64,000 nucleotides of DNA, taken from positions 186,001-250,000 of the forward strand of contig NZ_RCUY01000005.1 in NCBI RefSeq assembly GCF_003667575.1, read 5' to 3'. Positions 54,763-64,000 of this stretch are shown piece after piece. The notes under the pieces were generated by a model. That model was not told where the DNA came from and did no database searches. It worked only from the letters and a program-made list of their open reading frames with translations. Source of the DNA: Mycetocola lacteus (GTDB taxonomy: Bacteria > Actinomycetota > Actinomycetes > Actinomycetales > Microbacteriaceae). Numbering within the stretch: the stretch's first letter is position 1; each line of letters opens with the position of its first letter. Position numbers and translations under genes: made by a program.

Positions 54763-55823
54763 GAAATCACCACCCTGTCGCCCTCTTTGACGTCGCCCTC
54801 ATCGATGCTGACGCGCCCGTCGGCGAAGGACCCGGGGGTGACCGCCACTCGAACCCGCTTGCCCCCGCGGAGCACCTCGATGCTGTGTCCGCCACCGGGG
54901 GTGGCGAGCAGGGCGGCGGTGGGAACCAGCAGGGCGTCCGTGGCCACCACGCGCTGGAACGACACCGACACCTTGACATCCGCGTAGGTGCCGGTTTCGG
55001 CCTGATCCACCGGGGTAATGGTGATCGGGATGCGCAGCGCCTTCCCTGTGGGCCCGGCGTCGGTTTCCCGCGCCGCCCCCACCGCGGTGACCTTCCCGGT
55101 GAAGGTTTTCCCATCGGGCAGCTGGACCTGAACCTCGCCGTCCTTGGGAGCGGCCGAGGCAAGCTGGGGTTCGAGGTCCACGCTCACGCTCTTGGTGGTC
55201 CCGGTGACCGCAAGCACCGCGGGTGAGGCGGGGTCGCCGATCTTTGCGTTCTGCCCGGCGATCCGCAGCGCGCCGGTGGCAAACACCACCTGCCCCAGAT
55301 CGATCGATCCGGTCCGCTCCCGCCCCAGCTTTTTCTGCCAGACCGAGATGGCCTTCTGGGTGCGCTCGGTGAACTTCCTATCCGGGGTATCGGTAAAGAA
55401 GCCGAGGTCGCGCAGGTTCTCCTCGAGCATCAACACATCGGCCCCATCGGACATCCCCGGAGTGAAGCTGCGCCACATCGGCAGGTCACCGATCAGCAGG
55501 TTGACCGGCAGATCATCGATCCGGAACAGCTCGCCGCCGCGCTCCACCACGGCACCGATATCACCCATCCGGGTAATCGTGCCCGGGCCCGTGGAACCCA
55601 CGGTACGCGGATCGTCATACCCCAGCTGGCCATTACCGCGGGAACGCTCCACCAGGTCGGTGCGTTCGGCCACCACGGTTTGCGGTGTCGGGCCCTGTTC
55701 ACTCGCCGCAGGTTTGGGGGCGGCATTGCCCGCCCACACCAGCGCCGCCGTTCCGCCGCAGCCGATGGTGACCACCAGCGCCGCGGCGATCCAGAGTTTG
55801 GTGCGTCTGCGTGCCGGTGCCAC
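54759..55823 (-). CDS. Module B adaptor with peptidoglycan-binding-like domain
   Basis: 354 residues. Membrane anchor at about 8-30, a lipoyl/barrel part, and a PG_binding_1-like unit ([31 protein letters not shown]). Counterpart of the module A adaptor but without the Gly/Thr linker. GTG start at 55823 overlaps the lipoprotein stop by 1 nt. Confidence 0.85.
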   Translation of the reverse strand: MAPARRRTKLWIAAALVVTIGCGGTAALVWAGNAAPKPAASEQGPTPQTVVAERTDLVERSRGNGQLGYDDPRTVGSTGPGTITRMGDIGAVVERGGELFRIDDLPVNLLIGDLPMWRSFTPGMSDGADVLMLEENLRDLGFFTDTPDRKFTERTQKAISVWQKKLGRERTGSIDLGQVVFATGALRIAGQNAKIGDPASPAVLAVTGTTKSVSVDLEPQLASAAPKDGEVQVQLPDGKTFTGKVTAVGAARETDAGPTGKALRIPITITPVDQAETGTYADVKVSVSFQRVVATDALLVPTAALLATPGGGHSIEVLRGGKRVRVAVTPGSFADGRVSIDEGDVKEGDRVVIS

Positions 55824-56407
55824 TAGTTCGACCCCTGCTTGGTGAACCCGGCCTTGGTACCGCAGGCCTCCATCGTCTTCTCGTCATAGTCGCCGGGACG
55901 AATCGGTGCCGCACCGGCCATGCCCGCGTTGCCACCCTCGGGGGCCGGGGCGGGGTCTGGGAAATCGTAGCCGGCATCACGCATGCACTTGGCGAAGATC
56001 AGCTGCATTTTCTGCATCTCCTCGGGCTTGGGCTCATTGGGGTTGACCGGGGGCTGGCCGATGGTTTTCATGCACTCGCGGTTCGCCTTACTCAGGGCCT
56101 GCACGTCCACCTGGCTGGGGTCGATTTCGGTGAGGGTCTGTGCCTCACCCTCCTTCGCCGGCGGCGGGGTGGGCAGGTCCACGCCCTTGGACTTCATGCA
56201 GGCCGACAAATCCGCCTGCCACTTGGCCATCTCCTGTTCAAAGGTCCCACTCTTGATCTCGGCGTTGTGGCTGGGCTGTGCCTCGCCGGGGTTCGCATCG
56301 CCGGGCTGCGCGCCACCCGCGGTGCAGGCGCTCAGCAGGATGAGCGCGCCGGCACCCAGCGCGGCCCACCCGGTGCGACGCAGGGAGGGAAGGAGTGTGA
56401 TCGACAT
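55823..56407 (-). CDS. Module B lipoprotein with Cys-x4-Gly motifs
   Basis: 194 residues. Signal peptide and lipobox LLSAC (Cys28), Pro/Gly/Ala-rich linker, then three Cys-x4-Gly motifs: SACMKSKG, RECMKTIG and AKCMRDAG, with a further Cys in EACGTKAG. Counterpart of the module A lipoprotein, with the more typical CMxxxG form known from actinobacteria. First gene of the leftward operon and divergent from the module B two-component genes. AAAGGA precedes the ATG. Confidence 0.87.
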   Translation of the reverse strand: MSITLLPSLRRTGWAALGAGALILLSACTAGGAQPGDANPGEAQPSHNAEIKSGTFEQEMAKWQADLSACMKSKGVDLPTPPPAKEGEAQTLTEIDPSQVDVQALSKANRECMKTIGQPPVNPNEPKPEEMQKMQLIFAKCMRDAGYDFPDPAPAPEGGNAGMAGAAPIRPGDYDEKTMEACGTKAGFTKQGSN

Positions 56408-56550
56408 GGTGTGTCCTTTCGACGGGTTCCCGCACTCTGCGGGGCAGAAGCCATCCCATCGAGATCGGGGTCATGAGGGCGTAAGGCGAACCGTTTACCA
56501 TTTACTAACCGCGATCATGATGAGATGTAGCGAGCGATACGAGGAGAGCA

Positions 56551-57237
56551 ATGCGGGTGTTAGTGGTGGAGGACGAGCCGTTCCTGGCCGAGGCGATTAG
56601 TGCGGGCCTGGAGGCCAACGCGATCGCCGTGGACGTGGTCAGCGACGGCGAGGCCGCCCTGTTTGCCATCGACATCACCGAGTACGAGGTGGTCCTGTTG
56701 GATCGCGATATCCCGGTGATTCACGGCGATGAGGTGTGCCGCATCCTCAATCAGCGTCCCGAACGCCCCGCCATCCTGATGCTCACCGCGGCCCGCGCCC
56801 TGGCCGACCGGGTGGATGGTCTGGCCATCGGTGCCGATGACTACCTGCCCAAACCGTTCGAGTTTCCCGAGCTAATCGCCCGCGTGCGCGCCCTGTCGCG
56901 CCGCCGCTTTTCGGCCCGCCCGCCGGTGCTGGACGCCGGGGAACTGCGCCTGGACCCGATCCGCTTCGAGGTGACCCGCGGCGGCCGCTTCATCCGCCTC
57001 GCCCGCAAGGAGTTTGCGGTCTTGGAGGTCCTGATGCGCGATCCCGGCACGGTGATCAGCGCCGAAGCCCTGCTCGAGCGCGCCTGGGATGAAAACGCGA
57101 ACCCCTTTACCAACTCGGTCAAGGTCACCATCAGCACGCTGCGGCGAAAGCTCGGCGAGCCCTGGCTGATCCGCACCGTTCCCGGTGTGGGCTACGCCAT
57201 CGAGACGGGAGAACCCGGCAGTGCGACTACCCACTAG
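56551..57237 (+). CDS. Module B response regulator, OmpR family
   Basis: 228 residues. Asp51 phospho-acceptor (VVLLDRDIPVIHGD), VLTA-type Thr, Lys101 (LPKPFEF). C-terminal winged helix (FIRLARKEFAVLEVLMRDPG, NSVKVTISTLRRKLGEP, IRTVPGVGYAIE). The receiver resembles CutR/CseB-type regulators. Translationally coupled to the kinase (17-nt overlap). The intergenic region to the lipoprotein (56408-56550) holds two TTTAC elements (56494, 56501). Confidence 0.93.
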   Translation: MRVLVVEDEPFLAEAISAGLEANAIAVDVVSDGEAALFAIDITEYEVVLLDRDIPVIHGDEVCRILNQRPERPAILMLTAARALADRVDGLAIGADDYLPKPFEFPELIARVRALSRRRFSARPPVLDAGELRLDPIRFEVTRGGRFIRLARKEFAVLEVLMRDPGTVISAEALLERAWDENANPFTNSVKVTISTLRRKLGEPWLIRTVPGVGYAIETGEPGSATTH

Positions 57238-58474
57238 GCCGGTCTCGGGCCGACGCTTTCGCCTGACCATCCGCACCCGCCTGGCCCTCACCTATTCGGC
57301 GGTGCTCACGGCCTCGGGCGTCCTGATGCTGAGCGTGCTCTACGTTGTGCTGGGGCTGCTCCCCAGCTATTCGTTTGCTGTGGAGGAGGGGGTACCCTCA
57401 GCCCCCGCGATCACCGGGGTTGCACCGGTGCACCCACTCCCCTCGGCTACCCAGCTCCCCACGGCAACCCAGCTGGATTCCGGGGTGGCCGCCAACAGCC
57501 TGGGGGTCCCCAGCCTGCTGGTGTCCTCCCGGGCAGATCTCCAGCGGCTGTTCCTGATCGCCGCCATCGTCATCGTTGTGCTGCTGATCATCGCCGGGGC
57601 CTGGCTCGGCTGGTACCTGGCCGGACGGATGCTGCGTCCGCTTCGGGAGATCGGTAAGGCGACCACACTCGCCGCCGACGGCAAGCTGGATCACAGGCTG
57701 GCCTTCACCGGTCCCGAGGATGAAATCACCGAGCTGGCCGACTCCTTCGACAGGATGATGGGCGAGCTGGAGGCATCCTTCGGGGCCCAGCGGCGCTTTG
57801 CTGCCAACGCCTCGCATGAGTTGCGTACCCCGCTGGCCACCACCCGGGCGATGCTGGATGTGGCGCTCGGCGCCACGGAAACCGCCACCAATACCGTGCT
57901 GCTTGAGCGTCTGCGCCTAATGAATGAGCGCAGCATCAGCACCGTGGATGCGCTGATGGATCTGTCCGAGGTGGAGTCGGGCACCGAGGACCGCGCGGAG
58001 GTTCGCCTGGACCGGGCGCTGGCTCAGGTGCTGGCCGAGGCCGCCCCGGAGGCGGAATCTCGCGACATTGAGGTGAATCGAAACCTGATGCCCACCACCA
58101 TTGTGGAGGACTCGCGGTTTGTCCACCTGCTGGCCGTCAACCTCGTCCACAACGCCCTGCGCCACAACGTCTCGGCCGGTGAGGTCTGGGTGAGCGTGGG
58201 CGAGGACTCCCCCGGTGTCCCGATGCTGCGGGTCGAAAACACCGGTGCCCGACTGGATCCGGCCGCGCTTGCCACGCTGCGCGAACCATTCTTCCGGGTA
58301 GCCGGGCGCGCCCGCGGCACCGAGGATCCCGGCCGGGGTCTCGGCCTCTCCATCGTCGCGGCCATCGCCGAGCGCTGCGACGCGACCCTGGACCTTCAGG
58401 CTCGCACCGGGGGCGGATTGATCGCCACCGTGCGCTTCCGGCCCGACTCTCCCGCGCGGGTGCCGAACGAGTAG
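57221..58474 (+). CDS. Module B sensor histidine kinase
   Basis: 417 residues. Membrane segments at about 22-45 and 110-136 with an extracellular loop of about 60 residues, much shorter than in module A and without Cys-x4-Gly motifs. HAMP, HisKA with His199 (ASHELRTP), N box (NLVHNALRHN), G1 (ENTGARLDPAAL) and G2 (DPGRGLGLSIVAAI). The GTG start at 57221 has GGGAG upstream. CutS/SenX3-like; controls the divergent module B operon (inferred). Confidence 0.92.
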   Translation: MRLPTRPVSGRRFRLTIRTRLALTYSAVLTASGVLMLSVLYVVLGLLPSYSFAVEEGVPSAPAITGVAPVHPLPSATQLPTATQLDSGVAANSLGVPSLLVSSRADLQRLFLIAAIVIVVLLIIAGAWLGWYLAGRMLRPLREIGKATTLAADGKLDHRLAFTGPEDEITELADSFDRMMGELEASFGAQRRFAANASHELRTPLATTRAMLDVALGATETATNTVLLERLRLMNERSISTVDALMDLSEVESGTEDRAEVRLDRALAQVLAEAAPEAESRDIEVNRNLMPTTIVEDSRFVHLLAVNLVHNALRHNVSAGEVWVSVGEDSPGVPMLRVENTGARLDPAALATLREPFFRVAGRARGTEDPGRGLGLSIVAAIAERCDATLDLQARTGGGLIATVRFRPDSPARVPNE

Positions 58475-58478
58475 CCCG

Positions 58479-59219
58479 CTACGCGGGGAAGTGCGAGGGT
58501 CCGTGCCCCGGCAGGATGATCAGCCGGTCACAGGTTTCCTCGGCCAGCTCGGCAAACACGCGTCGGGCGGCCGGGGCGTCCCAGTGCCAGATATCACCGA
58601 GGGCCTGGGGACCCCGGGTTGAGACGGTGGGGTGCGCGGTGATCAACGCGTCACCGGTGATCAGTGCGTTCGCCTCGGGCAGAGCAAAGATCAGGTGACC
58701 GGGGGTGTGTCCGGGGGTGAGCCGGGGAATCACCGTGTGTCCGCTCAGGGTCAGGGCGATGCCGGGCACGACCGGCTCGACCTCGCGCACCTCGATCGGA
58801 GCGAGCCCGCCGGCCCGGATCGCGTGCAGGGTCCAGCGGGCGTAGCGCGGCTTGGCCAGGCGCGGCAGGATGTCACCGATCCCGATCTGGTGCAGCTCCT
58901 CGCGCCGAATATTGGGGATCTCCTCGGCCGCGGCCAGCACCCTCGGAGCATACTTTTTGGCCAGCTCGGGCAGGGTTCCGATGTGGTCGGAGTGGCCGTG
59001 GGTGATCAGCACCGTGGTGAGGCGCGCGCCGGGGGCACAGGTCTCCAGGGAGTGTTCCACCGCGGCCAGGTCGGCCGGATAGCCGGTGTCCACCAGCGTG
59101 ACGCTGTCCCCATCGGTGAGCACCACCCAGTTGGAGGCGGGACCCTCCACGAAGTGGATTCCGGGAGCGACCCGGGTGATGCGGGCGTGGGCGGGGTTTT
59201 CCGGGCGCGACGTCGACAT
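58479..59219 (-). CDS. MBL-fold metallohydrolase
   Basis: 246 residues. Zinc-ligand motif THGHSDH (His74, 76, Asp78, His79), PGHTPGHLIF and ITGDALIT with further ligands, and LPGHGPSHF at the C-terminus. Typical of glyoxalase II/lactonase-like hydrolases. Substrate unknown. Convergent end-to-end with the module B kinase (4 nt between stops). Confidence 0.9.
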   Translation of the reverse strand: MSTSRPENPAHARITRVAPGIHFVEGPASNWVVLTDGDSVTLVDTGYPADLAAVEHSLETCAPGARLTTVLITHGHSDHIGTLPELAKKYAPRVLAAAEEIPNIRREELHQIGIGDILPRLAKPRYARWTLHAIRAGGLAPIEVREVEPVVPGIALTLSGHTVIPRLTPGHTPGHLIFALPEANALITGDALITAHPTVSTRGPQALGDIWHWDAPAARRVFAELAEETCDRLIILPGHGPSHFPA

Positions 59220-59363
59220 AGCGCCATGCTCTCACGGGGTAGCTGAAAGTGAGATGAGCCAATATCTGTTATGTATTTAGGCGGTCCGGGATCGAAGTTT
59301 GTTATGCCGTAACACGTTAACGATTGGTTAGGTTATGGCAATACGTCGTTAAGAATCCGTGCT

Positions 59364-59369
59364 TAGCGT
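59364..59369 (+). promoter_or_regulatory. -10 element of the MurR operon
   Basis: TAGCGT 6 nt before the ATG at 59376; identical to the elements before 17802 and 32112. Upstream, GTTA-TGCCG-TAAC (59301-59313) and CGTTAACG (59315-59322) are candidate operators in an AT-rich stretch. Confidence 0.45.
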
Positions 59370-59375
59370 GGCAGC

Positions 59376-60260
59376 ATGAACACTTCCTCCCCCGATCCGA
59401 GCCCCGACCTCGGCACCGCCCCCGGTGCCCGCGCGGTGGCCCTGATCCGCGCCGCACTCGGCACCCTGGTCGCCAGTGAACGCCGCGTGGCCGAGGTGGT
59501 CCTCGCCGATCCCCGGGCCGTCATCGGCTCCACCGCCTCCCAGCTGGGCAGCCGGGCCGACACCTCGGCGACCACGGTCATCCGTTTCGCCCGCAACGTC
59601 GGGTTTGGCGGCTATCAGGAACTCGCAATCGCATTGGCGGTGGCCGAGCCCTCCCTCGACACGGTTCCTGCCCTGTCCCCCACCGACAGCCCCGCCGAGA
59701 CCCTGCGCGGGGTCGCGGCCCTCGCCCAGCACGCGGTGGGATCGATCGCCGACTCGGTGGATCCCGAGGCGTTCGCCGGCGCCATTCGGGCACTCTCCGG
59801 TGCCCGGCACACGATCGCCGTGGGGGCCGCCCTCACCGGCCCGGTCGCCGAGGATCTGGCATTCCGGCTGACCCACCTCGGCCACCCCGCCGATGCCCCC
59901 ACCGACGCGCAGATCCAGTGGATCCGTGCCCAGCAGCTCGGCCCAGGGGACGTGTGTGTGGCAATCCTGCACGGCGGCACCTACCCGCACGTGGTCGAGG
60001 TCGCCCGGGAGGCCAAGGCCGCCGGGGCCAGCGTGATCGCGATCACCTCGTTCGCCCGCACCCCACTGGCCGAGCTCGCCGACATCGCCCTCGTGGTGGG
60101 TGGCACCACCGCCCGCTCGGGAATGGACGCCTGGGGCAGCCGTCTGGCGTATCTGGCCACGATCGACGCGCTGCTGATCGCGCTGACCAACACCGATCCG
60201 GCCGGGTATCGGGCCCGACTTGAACTCATCGGCGACCGGATCGAACGGGACCTGCTGTGA
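59376..60260 (+). CDS. MurR/RpiR family regulator with SIS domain
   Basis: 294 residues. N-terminal HTH_6 (ASERRVAEVVLADPRAVIGS, SRADTSATTVIRFARNVGF) and a C-terminal SIS phosphosugar-binding domain (HTIAVGAALTGPVAEDLAFR, VCVAILHGGTYPHVVEVARE). Such regulators respond to phosphosugars or amino-sugar phosphates. First gene of the importer operon; its stop overlaps the permease start, so regulator and transporter are coupled. Confidence 0.92.
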   Translation: MNTSSPDPSPDLGTAPGARAVALIRAALGTLVASERRVAEVVLADPRAVIGSTASQLGSRADTSATTVIRFARNVGFGGYQELAIALAVAEPSLDTVPALSPTDSPAETLRGVAALAQHAVGSIADSVDPEAFAGAIRALSGARHTIAVGAALTGPVAEDLAFRLTHLGHPADAPTDAQIQWIRAQQLGPGDVCVAILHGGTYPHVVEVAREAKAAGASVIAITSFARTPLAELADIALVVGGTTARSGMDAWGSRLAYLATIDALLIALTNTDPAGYRARLELIGDRIERDLL

Positions 60261-61138
60261 GCACCCGCGCCGCCCGGCTCACCCCGCACCTGCTGCTGGC
60301 CCCAGCCACGATCTGCCTGGTCCTGTTTGTAGCCGCCCCGCTGGTCATCGTGCTGGTGCTGGCCTTTTTCAACCTCAACCTGGTGACCGGGACGTCCTCG
60401 TTTGTCGGCGGAGCGAATTTCGCCACCGAGATCCCGCACCCCGAATTCTCCCGGGCCCTGCGCAACACCCTGCTGTACGCAATCTTCACCATCGGCCCCT
60501 CGATGGTCGGCGGCCTGCTGGTGGCGCTGCTGATCCACGGGCTGCGCCGTGGACAGGGGTTCTGGCGCAGCCTCTACTTCCTCCCGGTCGCGACCACGCT
60601 GGTGGCGATGTCCTCGGTCTGGCGCTGGATGTTCCGCGCCGACACCGGGGTCGTGGACACGGTGATCGCCCCGATCCTCGGCATTCATGACTGGCTCTCC
60701 GATCCCAACCTGGCACTCGCCGCGATCACCGTGGTGGGCAACTGGCACCAGATTGGTCTGGTTGCGATCCTCTACCTGGCCGCCCTCGGCACCCTGCCGC
60801 AGGACCAGTACGACAGCGCCTCACTCGACGGTGCGGGCGGCTGGAACCGCTTCTGGCACGTGACCTGGCCGGCGCTTGGACCCACCACGATCTTTGTGTT
60901 CATCATGACCGCGGGCTCGGCCCTGCAGGCCTATGACGTGATCGCCGCGATGACCCAGGGCGGGCCGCTCGGTTCGACCGAAACCCTGACCTTCGCGATC
61001 TGGAACCGGGGTGTCCACTACTTCGATATCGGCCGCGCCGCGGTCCTCTCCCTCGCCCTGCTGGTGCTCTCGGTCGCGGTGACCGCGATCCAGCGCACCG
61101 GCTATGCTCGCCGCCTGGAAAATGGAGGGTCCCGATGA
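60257..61138 (+). CDS. Sugar ABC importer permease (MalF/UgpA type)
   Basis: 293 residues, six membrane segments and the EAA loop YDSASLDGAGGWNRFWHVTWP. Carbohydrate uptake type 1 permease. GTG start overlaps murR by 4 nt. Sits with a second permease, a binding protein and an ATPase. Confidence 0.94.
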   Translation: MSTRAARLTPHLLLAPATICLVLFVAAPLVIVLVLAFFNLNLVTGTSSFVGGANFATEIPHPEFSRALRNTLLYAIFTIGPSMVGGLLVALLIHGLRRGQGFWRSLYFLPVATTLVAMSSVWRWMFRADTGVVDTVIAPILGIHDWLSDPNLALAAITVVGNWHQIGLVAILYLAALGTLPQDQYDSASLDGAGGWNRFWHVTWPALGPTTIFVFIMTAGSALQAYDVIAAMTQGGPLGSTETLTFAIWNRGVHYFDIGRAAVLSLALLVLSVAVTAIQRTGYARRLENGGSR

Positions 61139-61947
61139 GGGTTCTTGGCCAGATTGTCCGCCACCTGCTGCTCGCCCTCGGCGGCGTCTACATGCTCGCC
61201 CCGATTATCCTGATGCTCGCCTCGGCGTTCACCCCGACCGCCGATATTCTCGCCGGACGCTACCTCGCCCATCCGACGCTAGTGAACTTCCAGACGGTTG
61301 CCCAGCAGGTGCCGCTGGGCACCTACTATCTCAACTCACTGATCGTGTGCCTGGCCACCTTCGTACTCCAGCTGCTGGTGTGTGTGCCCGCGGCATTTGC
61401 GATGGCCCGGCTGTGCTATCGCGGGCGAAACATCACCGTGTGGCTGCTGGGGCTGCTGATCCTGATCCCGTTCCAAGTGTTGGCGATCCCGATCTACCTG
61501 ATCTTCCGCCAGGTGGGCCTGATCAACACCCTACCCGCGCTGATCCTCCCCTTTGTGGGCTCGGCCTTCGCGATCTTCCTGCTGCGCCAGTTCTTCCTGG
61601 CCCTGCCCGGATCGATGTTTGATGCGGCGACCCTGGATGGCGCGGGAACGCTGGCCACGCTGATCCAGATCGTGATTCCCGCGAGCCGCCCGGCCCTGCT
61701 CTCGCTCGGGGTATTCACCATCACCTCAGCATGGAACGCCTACTTCTGGCCCTCCTTTGTCCTCTCCGACTCCTCCTCCGCCACGATCCCGTTCGGGGTG
61801 GTGCAGTTCATCAACTCCGATGCGGTCACCGCCTACGGCCCCCAGATGGCGATGGCCACCCTCTCGGTCCTCCCGCTCCTGATTGCCTTCCTCTTTGCTC
61901 AACGACAGTTCATTCGCGGTCTGGCCCTCGCCGGCCAGGCCGGCTAA
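61135..61947 (+). CDS. Sugar ABC importer permease (MalG/UgpE type)
   Basis: 270 residues, six membrane segments, EAA loop MFDAATLDGAGTLATLIQIV. Second half of the permease pair, coupled to the first by a 4-nt overlap. The unusual feature is the short extracellular N-terminus. Confidence 0.94.
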   Translation: MRVLGQIVRHLLLALGGVYMLAPIILMLASAFTPTADILAGRYLAHPTLVNFQTVAQQVPLGTYYLNSLIVCLATFVLQLLVCVPAAFAMARLCYRGRNITVWLLGLLILIPFQVLAIPIYLIFRQVGLINTLPALILPFVGSAFAIFLLRQFFLALPGSMFDAATLDGAGTLATLIQIVIPASRPALLSLGVFTITSAWNAYFWPSFVLSDSSSATIPFGVVQFINSDAVTAYGPQMAMATLSVLPLLIAFLFAQRQFIRGLALAGQAG

Positions 61948-61993
61948 CGCAGCCGCCCTCCCCACTTCTGCTGTGCCCTCCCTAAGGAATAAA

Positions 61994-63277
61994 ATGTCTC
62001 GCTTCTCCCCCTCCCGTACCCTCGCCCTGGCGGCCTCCCTCGCCGGGATCACCCTGCTCGCGGGCTGCTCGGCCGCCGCGACCCCGGATGCCTCGGCCTC
62101 GACCACCCCGGTGGCCGATGTGACGATCGTCTCGGGCCAGTCGGCCCAGAACGGCGACCTGCTGCGCGGAATCTTCGACCGCTACAACGCCTCCGCCAGC
62201 ACCGCCAAGGTCACCCTGAACCTCACCGCCGACTCCGATGTGGACACCGCGCAGAAGGCGCTGGTGGATATCGCCGCCGGCCACGGCCCCGACGCCGTGC
62301 GCGTCACCAATGCGACCTACCAGACCCTGATCGACGCCGGGGTAGCCCAGCCCGCCGACGCCTGCCTCGCCGCCGAATCCGGACTCAATAAGGACCTTAT
62401 TTCGGGAATCACCGTCAATAAGCACGTCTATCAGGTGCCCTGGTACGTGACCCCCAACGCGCTGTTCTACAACGCCAAGCTGTTCACCCAGGCGGGCCTG
62501 GACCCCAACACCCCGCCCACCACGCTGGCCGAGTTCCACGCCGCGGCGAAGGCCATCGCGGCCACCGGCGCGGCCGGCGGCACCGCCTACTTCGGCAACG
62601 ACTTCAACTTCCAGTCCTACCTCGCCTCGCTCGGGTCCCAGGTCTACACCCCGGCCTCCAAGAAGCTCACCGTGGACACCCCGGCCGCGGCCAGCGTGTT
62701 TGACACCTTCGCGGCCATGGCCAAGGATGGCAGCTCGCCGGTCTACACCAACTTCTTCGCCGACGCCAACGAGGCCTTCGCCTCGGGCAAGCTGGGCATG
62801 ATCGTCACCTCGGCCTCGGGCTACCCGGCGCTCAAGGCCAACGGCAACGCCGACATCCGCATCGCCCCGGTCCCCGCGGCCGACGGCGGCAAGGCCGTGG
62901 CCACCACCTCGACCAACGGCTTCGTGATCACCACCAAGGATCCCTCCCGCCAGAAGGCCGTCTGCACCGCGCTGCGGAGCCTGCTGACCCCCGAGTCGGT
63001 CACCGAGACCGTGACCAAGACCGCGACCATCCCGCTGCTGACCAGCACCATCACCGACCCCAAGCAGCTCGCCCCGGTCTATGCGGCCAACCCCGGCTGG
63101 GCCGCCGTGCGCGACCAGAAGACCGTGCCGTGGATCTCGCTGCCCGGCACCGCCAACGCCGAGTACTCCAAGCTTTACACCGACACCCAGCTCAAGGTGC
63201 TCCGCGGCGATCAGGATGGCAAGGCCGCGGCCAAGGACCTGCAGACCCAGACCGAGCAGATTCTGGCGGCCCGCTAG
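61994..63277 (+). CDS. Extracellular solute-binding lipoprotein of a sugar ABC importer
   Basis: 427 residues. Lipobox LLAGC (Cys25), then a cluster-B-like binding protein fold (VTIVSGQSAQNGDLLRGIFD, VPWYVTPNALFYNAKLFTQA, GMIVTSASGYPALKA). Delivers a sugar or glycerol-phosphate-type substrate to the permeases. AAGGA lies before the ATG at 61994; the longer open frame overlaps the permease gene. Confidence 0.93.
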   Translation: MSRFSPSRTLALAASLAGITLLAGCSAAATPDASASTTPVADVTIVSGQSAQNGDLLRGIFDRYNASASTAKVTLNLTADSDVDTAQKALVDIAAGHGPDAVRVTNATYQTLIDAGVAQPADACLAAESGLNKDLISGITVNKHVYQVPWYVTPNALFYNAKLFTQAGLDPNTPPTTLAEFHAAAKAIAATGAAGGTAYFGNDFNFQSYLASLGSQVYTPASKKLTVDTPAAASVFDTFAAMAKDGSSPVYTNFFADANEAFASGKLGMIVTSASGYPALKANGNADIRIAPVPAADGGKAVATTSTNGFVITTKDPSRQKAVCTALRSLLTPESVTETVTKTATIPLLTSTITDPKQLAPVYAANPGWAAVRDQKTVPWISLPGTANAEYSKLYTDTQLKVLRGDQDGKAAAKDLQTQTEQILAAR

Positions 63278-64000
63278 TGAGCGCCCCGGTTCACATCCGC
63301 GCGGTCGAGAAGACCTTCGAGGGGGCAAAGCGCGCATCCACCCGCATCCTGAATGAGGTGACGCTCACGGCCCCGGCCGGTCAGATCACCACGATCCTCG
63401 GCGAGTCCGGCTGCGGCAAGACCACCCTGCTGCGCATCGTCGCGGGTCTGGAAACCGCGACCGGCGGCAGCGTACACATCGGCGAGCGCGACGTCACCTC
63501 GGTGCATCCCTCCCGCCGCGGAGTGGCGATGGTGTTCCAGAACTACGGGCTCTACCCGGCGAAGACCGTGGCCAAGAACATCGAGTTCCCGCTCAAGATG
63601 TCCGGGTTGTCCATCCCGGAACGGCACACCCGATCGCTGGCCGCGGCGAGGCTGCTGCACATCGATCACGTGATGGATCGCCTGCCCGCCCAGCTCTCCG
63701 GAGGCCAGCGCCAGCGCGTGGGAATCGCCCGCGCGCTGGCCCGCGACCCCGAAATCCTGCTGATGGATGAACCCCTGTCCAACCTCGATGCGCAGCTGCG
63801 AATCGAGATGCGAGCCGAGCTGGTCTCCATGCAGCGACGGATAGGCTCAACCATGCTCTACGTCACCCACGATCAAACCGAAGCCATGACCATGTCTGAC
63901 CGCGTGGTTGTGATGCGCGGCGGTCGGATCGAACAGCAGGGAACCCCCGAGGAAGTTTTCCGAGTGCCGGAAACCACCTATGTGGCCGCGTTCCTGGGCA
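63277..64000 (+). CDS. Sugar ABC importer ATPase (UgpC/MsmK type), 5' part
   Basis: Starts with GTG that overlaps the binding-protein stop (TAGTG) and runs past the right edge. Walker A GESGCGKTTLL, Q loop VFQNYGLYP, signature [15 protein letters not shown], Walker B LLMDEPLSNLD and H loop VTHDQTEAMTMSDR are seen. The C-terminal TOBE regulatory domain is outside the window. Confidence 0.94.
   Translation, partial: MSAPVHIRAVEKTFEGAKRASTRILNEVTLTAPAGQITTILGESGCGKTTLLRIVAGLETATGGSVHIGERDVTSVHPSRRGVAMVFQNYGLYPAKTVAKNIEFPLKMSGLSIPERHTRSLAAARLLHIDHVMDRLPAQLSGGQRQRVGIARALARDPEILLMDEPLSNLDAQLRIEMRAELVSMQRRIGSTMLYVTHDQTEAMTMSDRVVVMRGGRIEQQGTPEEVFRVPETTYVAAFLG

Overview
The window is a continuous stretch of high-GC DNA with dense genes, ATGA/GTGA start-stop overlaps, leaderless-type promoters and no rRNA, CRISPR or recognisable transposon. 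The C50-type carotenoid genes at the left edge (crtI end, crtYe, a crtYf-prenyltransferase fusion), the CMxxxG-type lipoproteins, the SoxR and MHS families and the codon usage suggest an actinobacterium, most likely of the Microbacteriaceae. This placement is inference from gene content; no marker gene is present.

Layout. 1-3.1 kb: carotenoid genes and an MFS permease. 3.2-8.2 kb: flavin monooxygenase, SDR and aldehyde dehydrogenase operon with a divergent AraC regulator (VirS/mymA-like). 8.2-14.7 kb: small membrane protein, SDR with divergent HxlR, a small unknown protein, an ABC-F ATPase and a DEAD-box helicase. 14.9-21.6 kb: module A (sensor kinase, response regulator, lipoprotein, adaptor, MacB-like ATPase and permease). 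21.8-26.5 kb: sugar-acid operon (FadR-type regulator, MHS transporter, idonate/gulonate dehydrogenase, fructuronate reductase). 26.6-34.9 kb: oxidoreductases (three SDR or AKR enzymes, a zinc ADH, a TrxB-like flavoprotein) each beside a TetR, LysR or XRE regulator. 35.2-37.5 kb: a membrane-tethered ECF sigma factor and a lipoprotein. 37.6-40.4 kb: SoxR with an MFS pump, and an AraC regulator. 40.5-44.3 kb: heterodimeric ABC exporter behind a DtxR/IdeR-like box. 44.3-50.2 kb: flavoprotein reductase, glyoxalase with divergent CGNR regulator, hydrolase, YdeI-like protein, HEPN/Abi-like protein. 50.5-52.9 kb: UvrA-like ATPase. 52.9-58.5 kb: module B, a mirror-image paralogue of module A. 58.5-64 kb: MBL hydrolase, then a MurR/RpiR-controlled sugar ABC importer that runs off the right edge.

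The most notable architecture is the pair of modules A and B. Each joins a two-component system to a divergent operon of one lipoprotein, one peptidoglycan-binding-type adaptor, one MacB-type ATPase and one permease. A short Cys-x4-Gly motif recurs in both lipoproteins and also in the extracellular domain of the module A kinase, which suggests that the sensor and the exported-side lipoprotein see the same thing. Other points of interest are a sigma factor that carries its own zinc anti-sigma motif, membrane segment and Pro-Thr stalk; an ABC pair in which all degenerate motifs fall in one composite ATP site; and several clear operator sets in divergent promoters.
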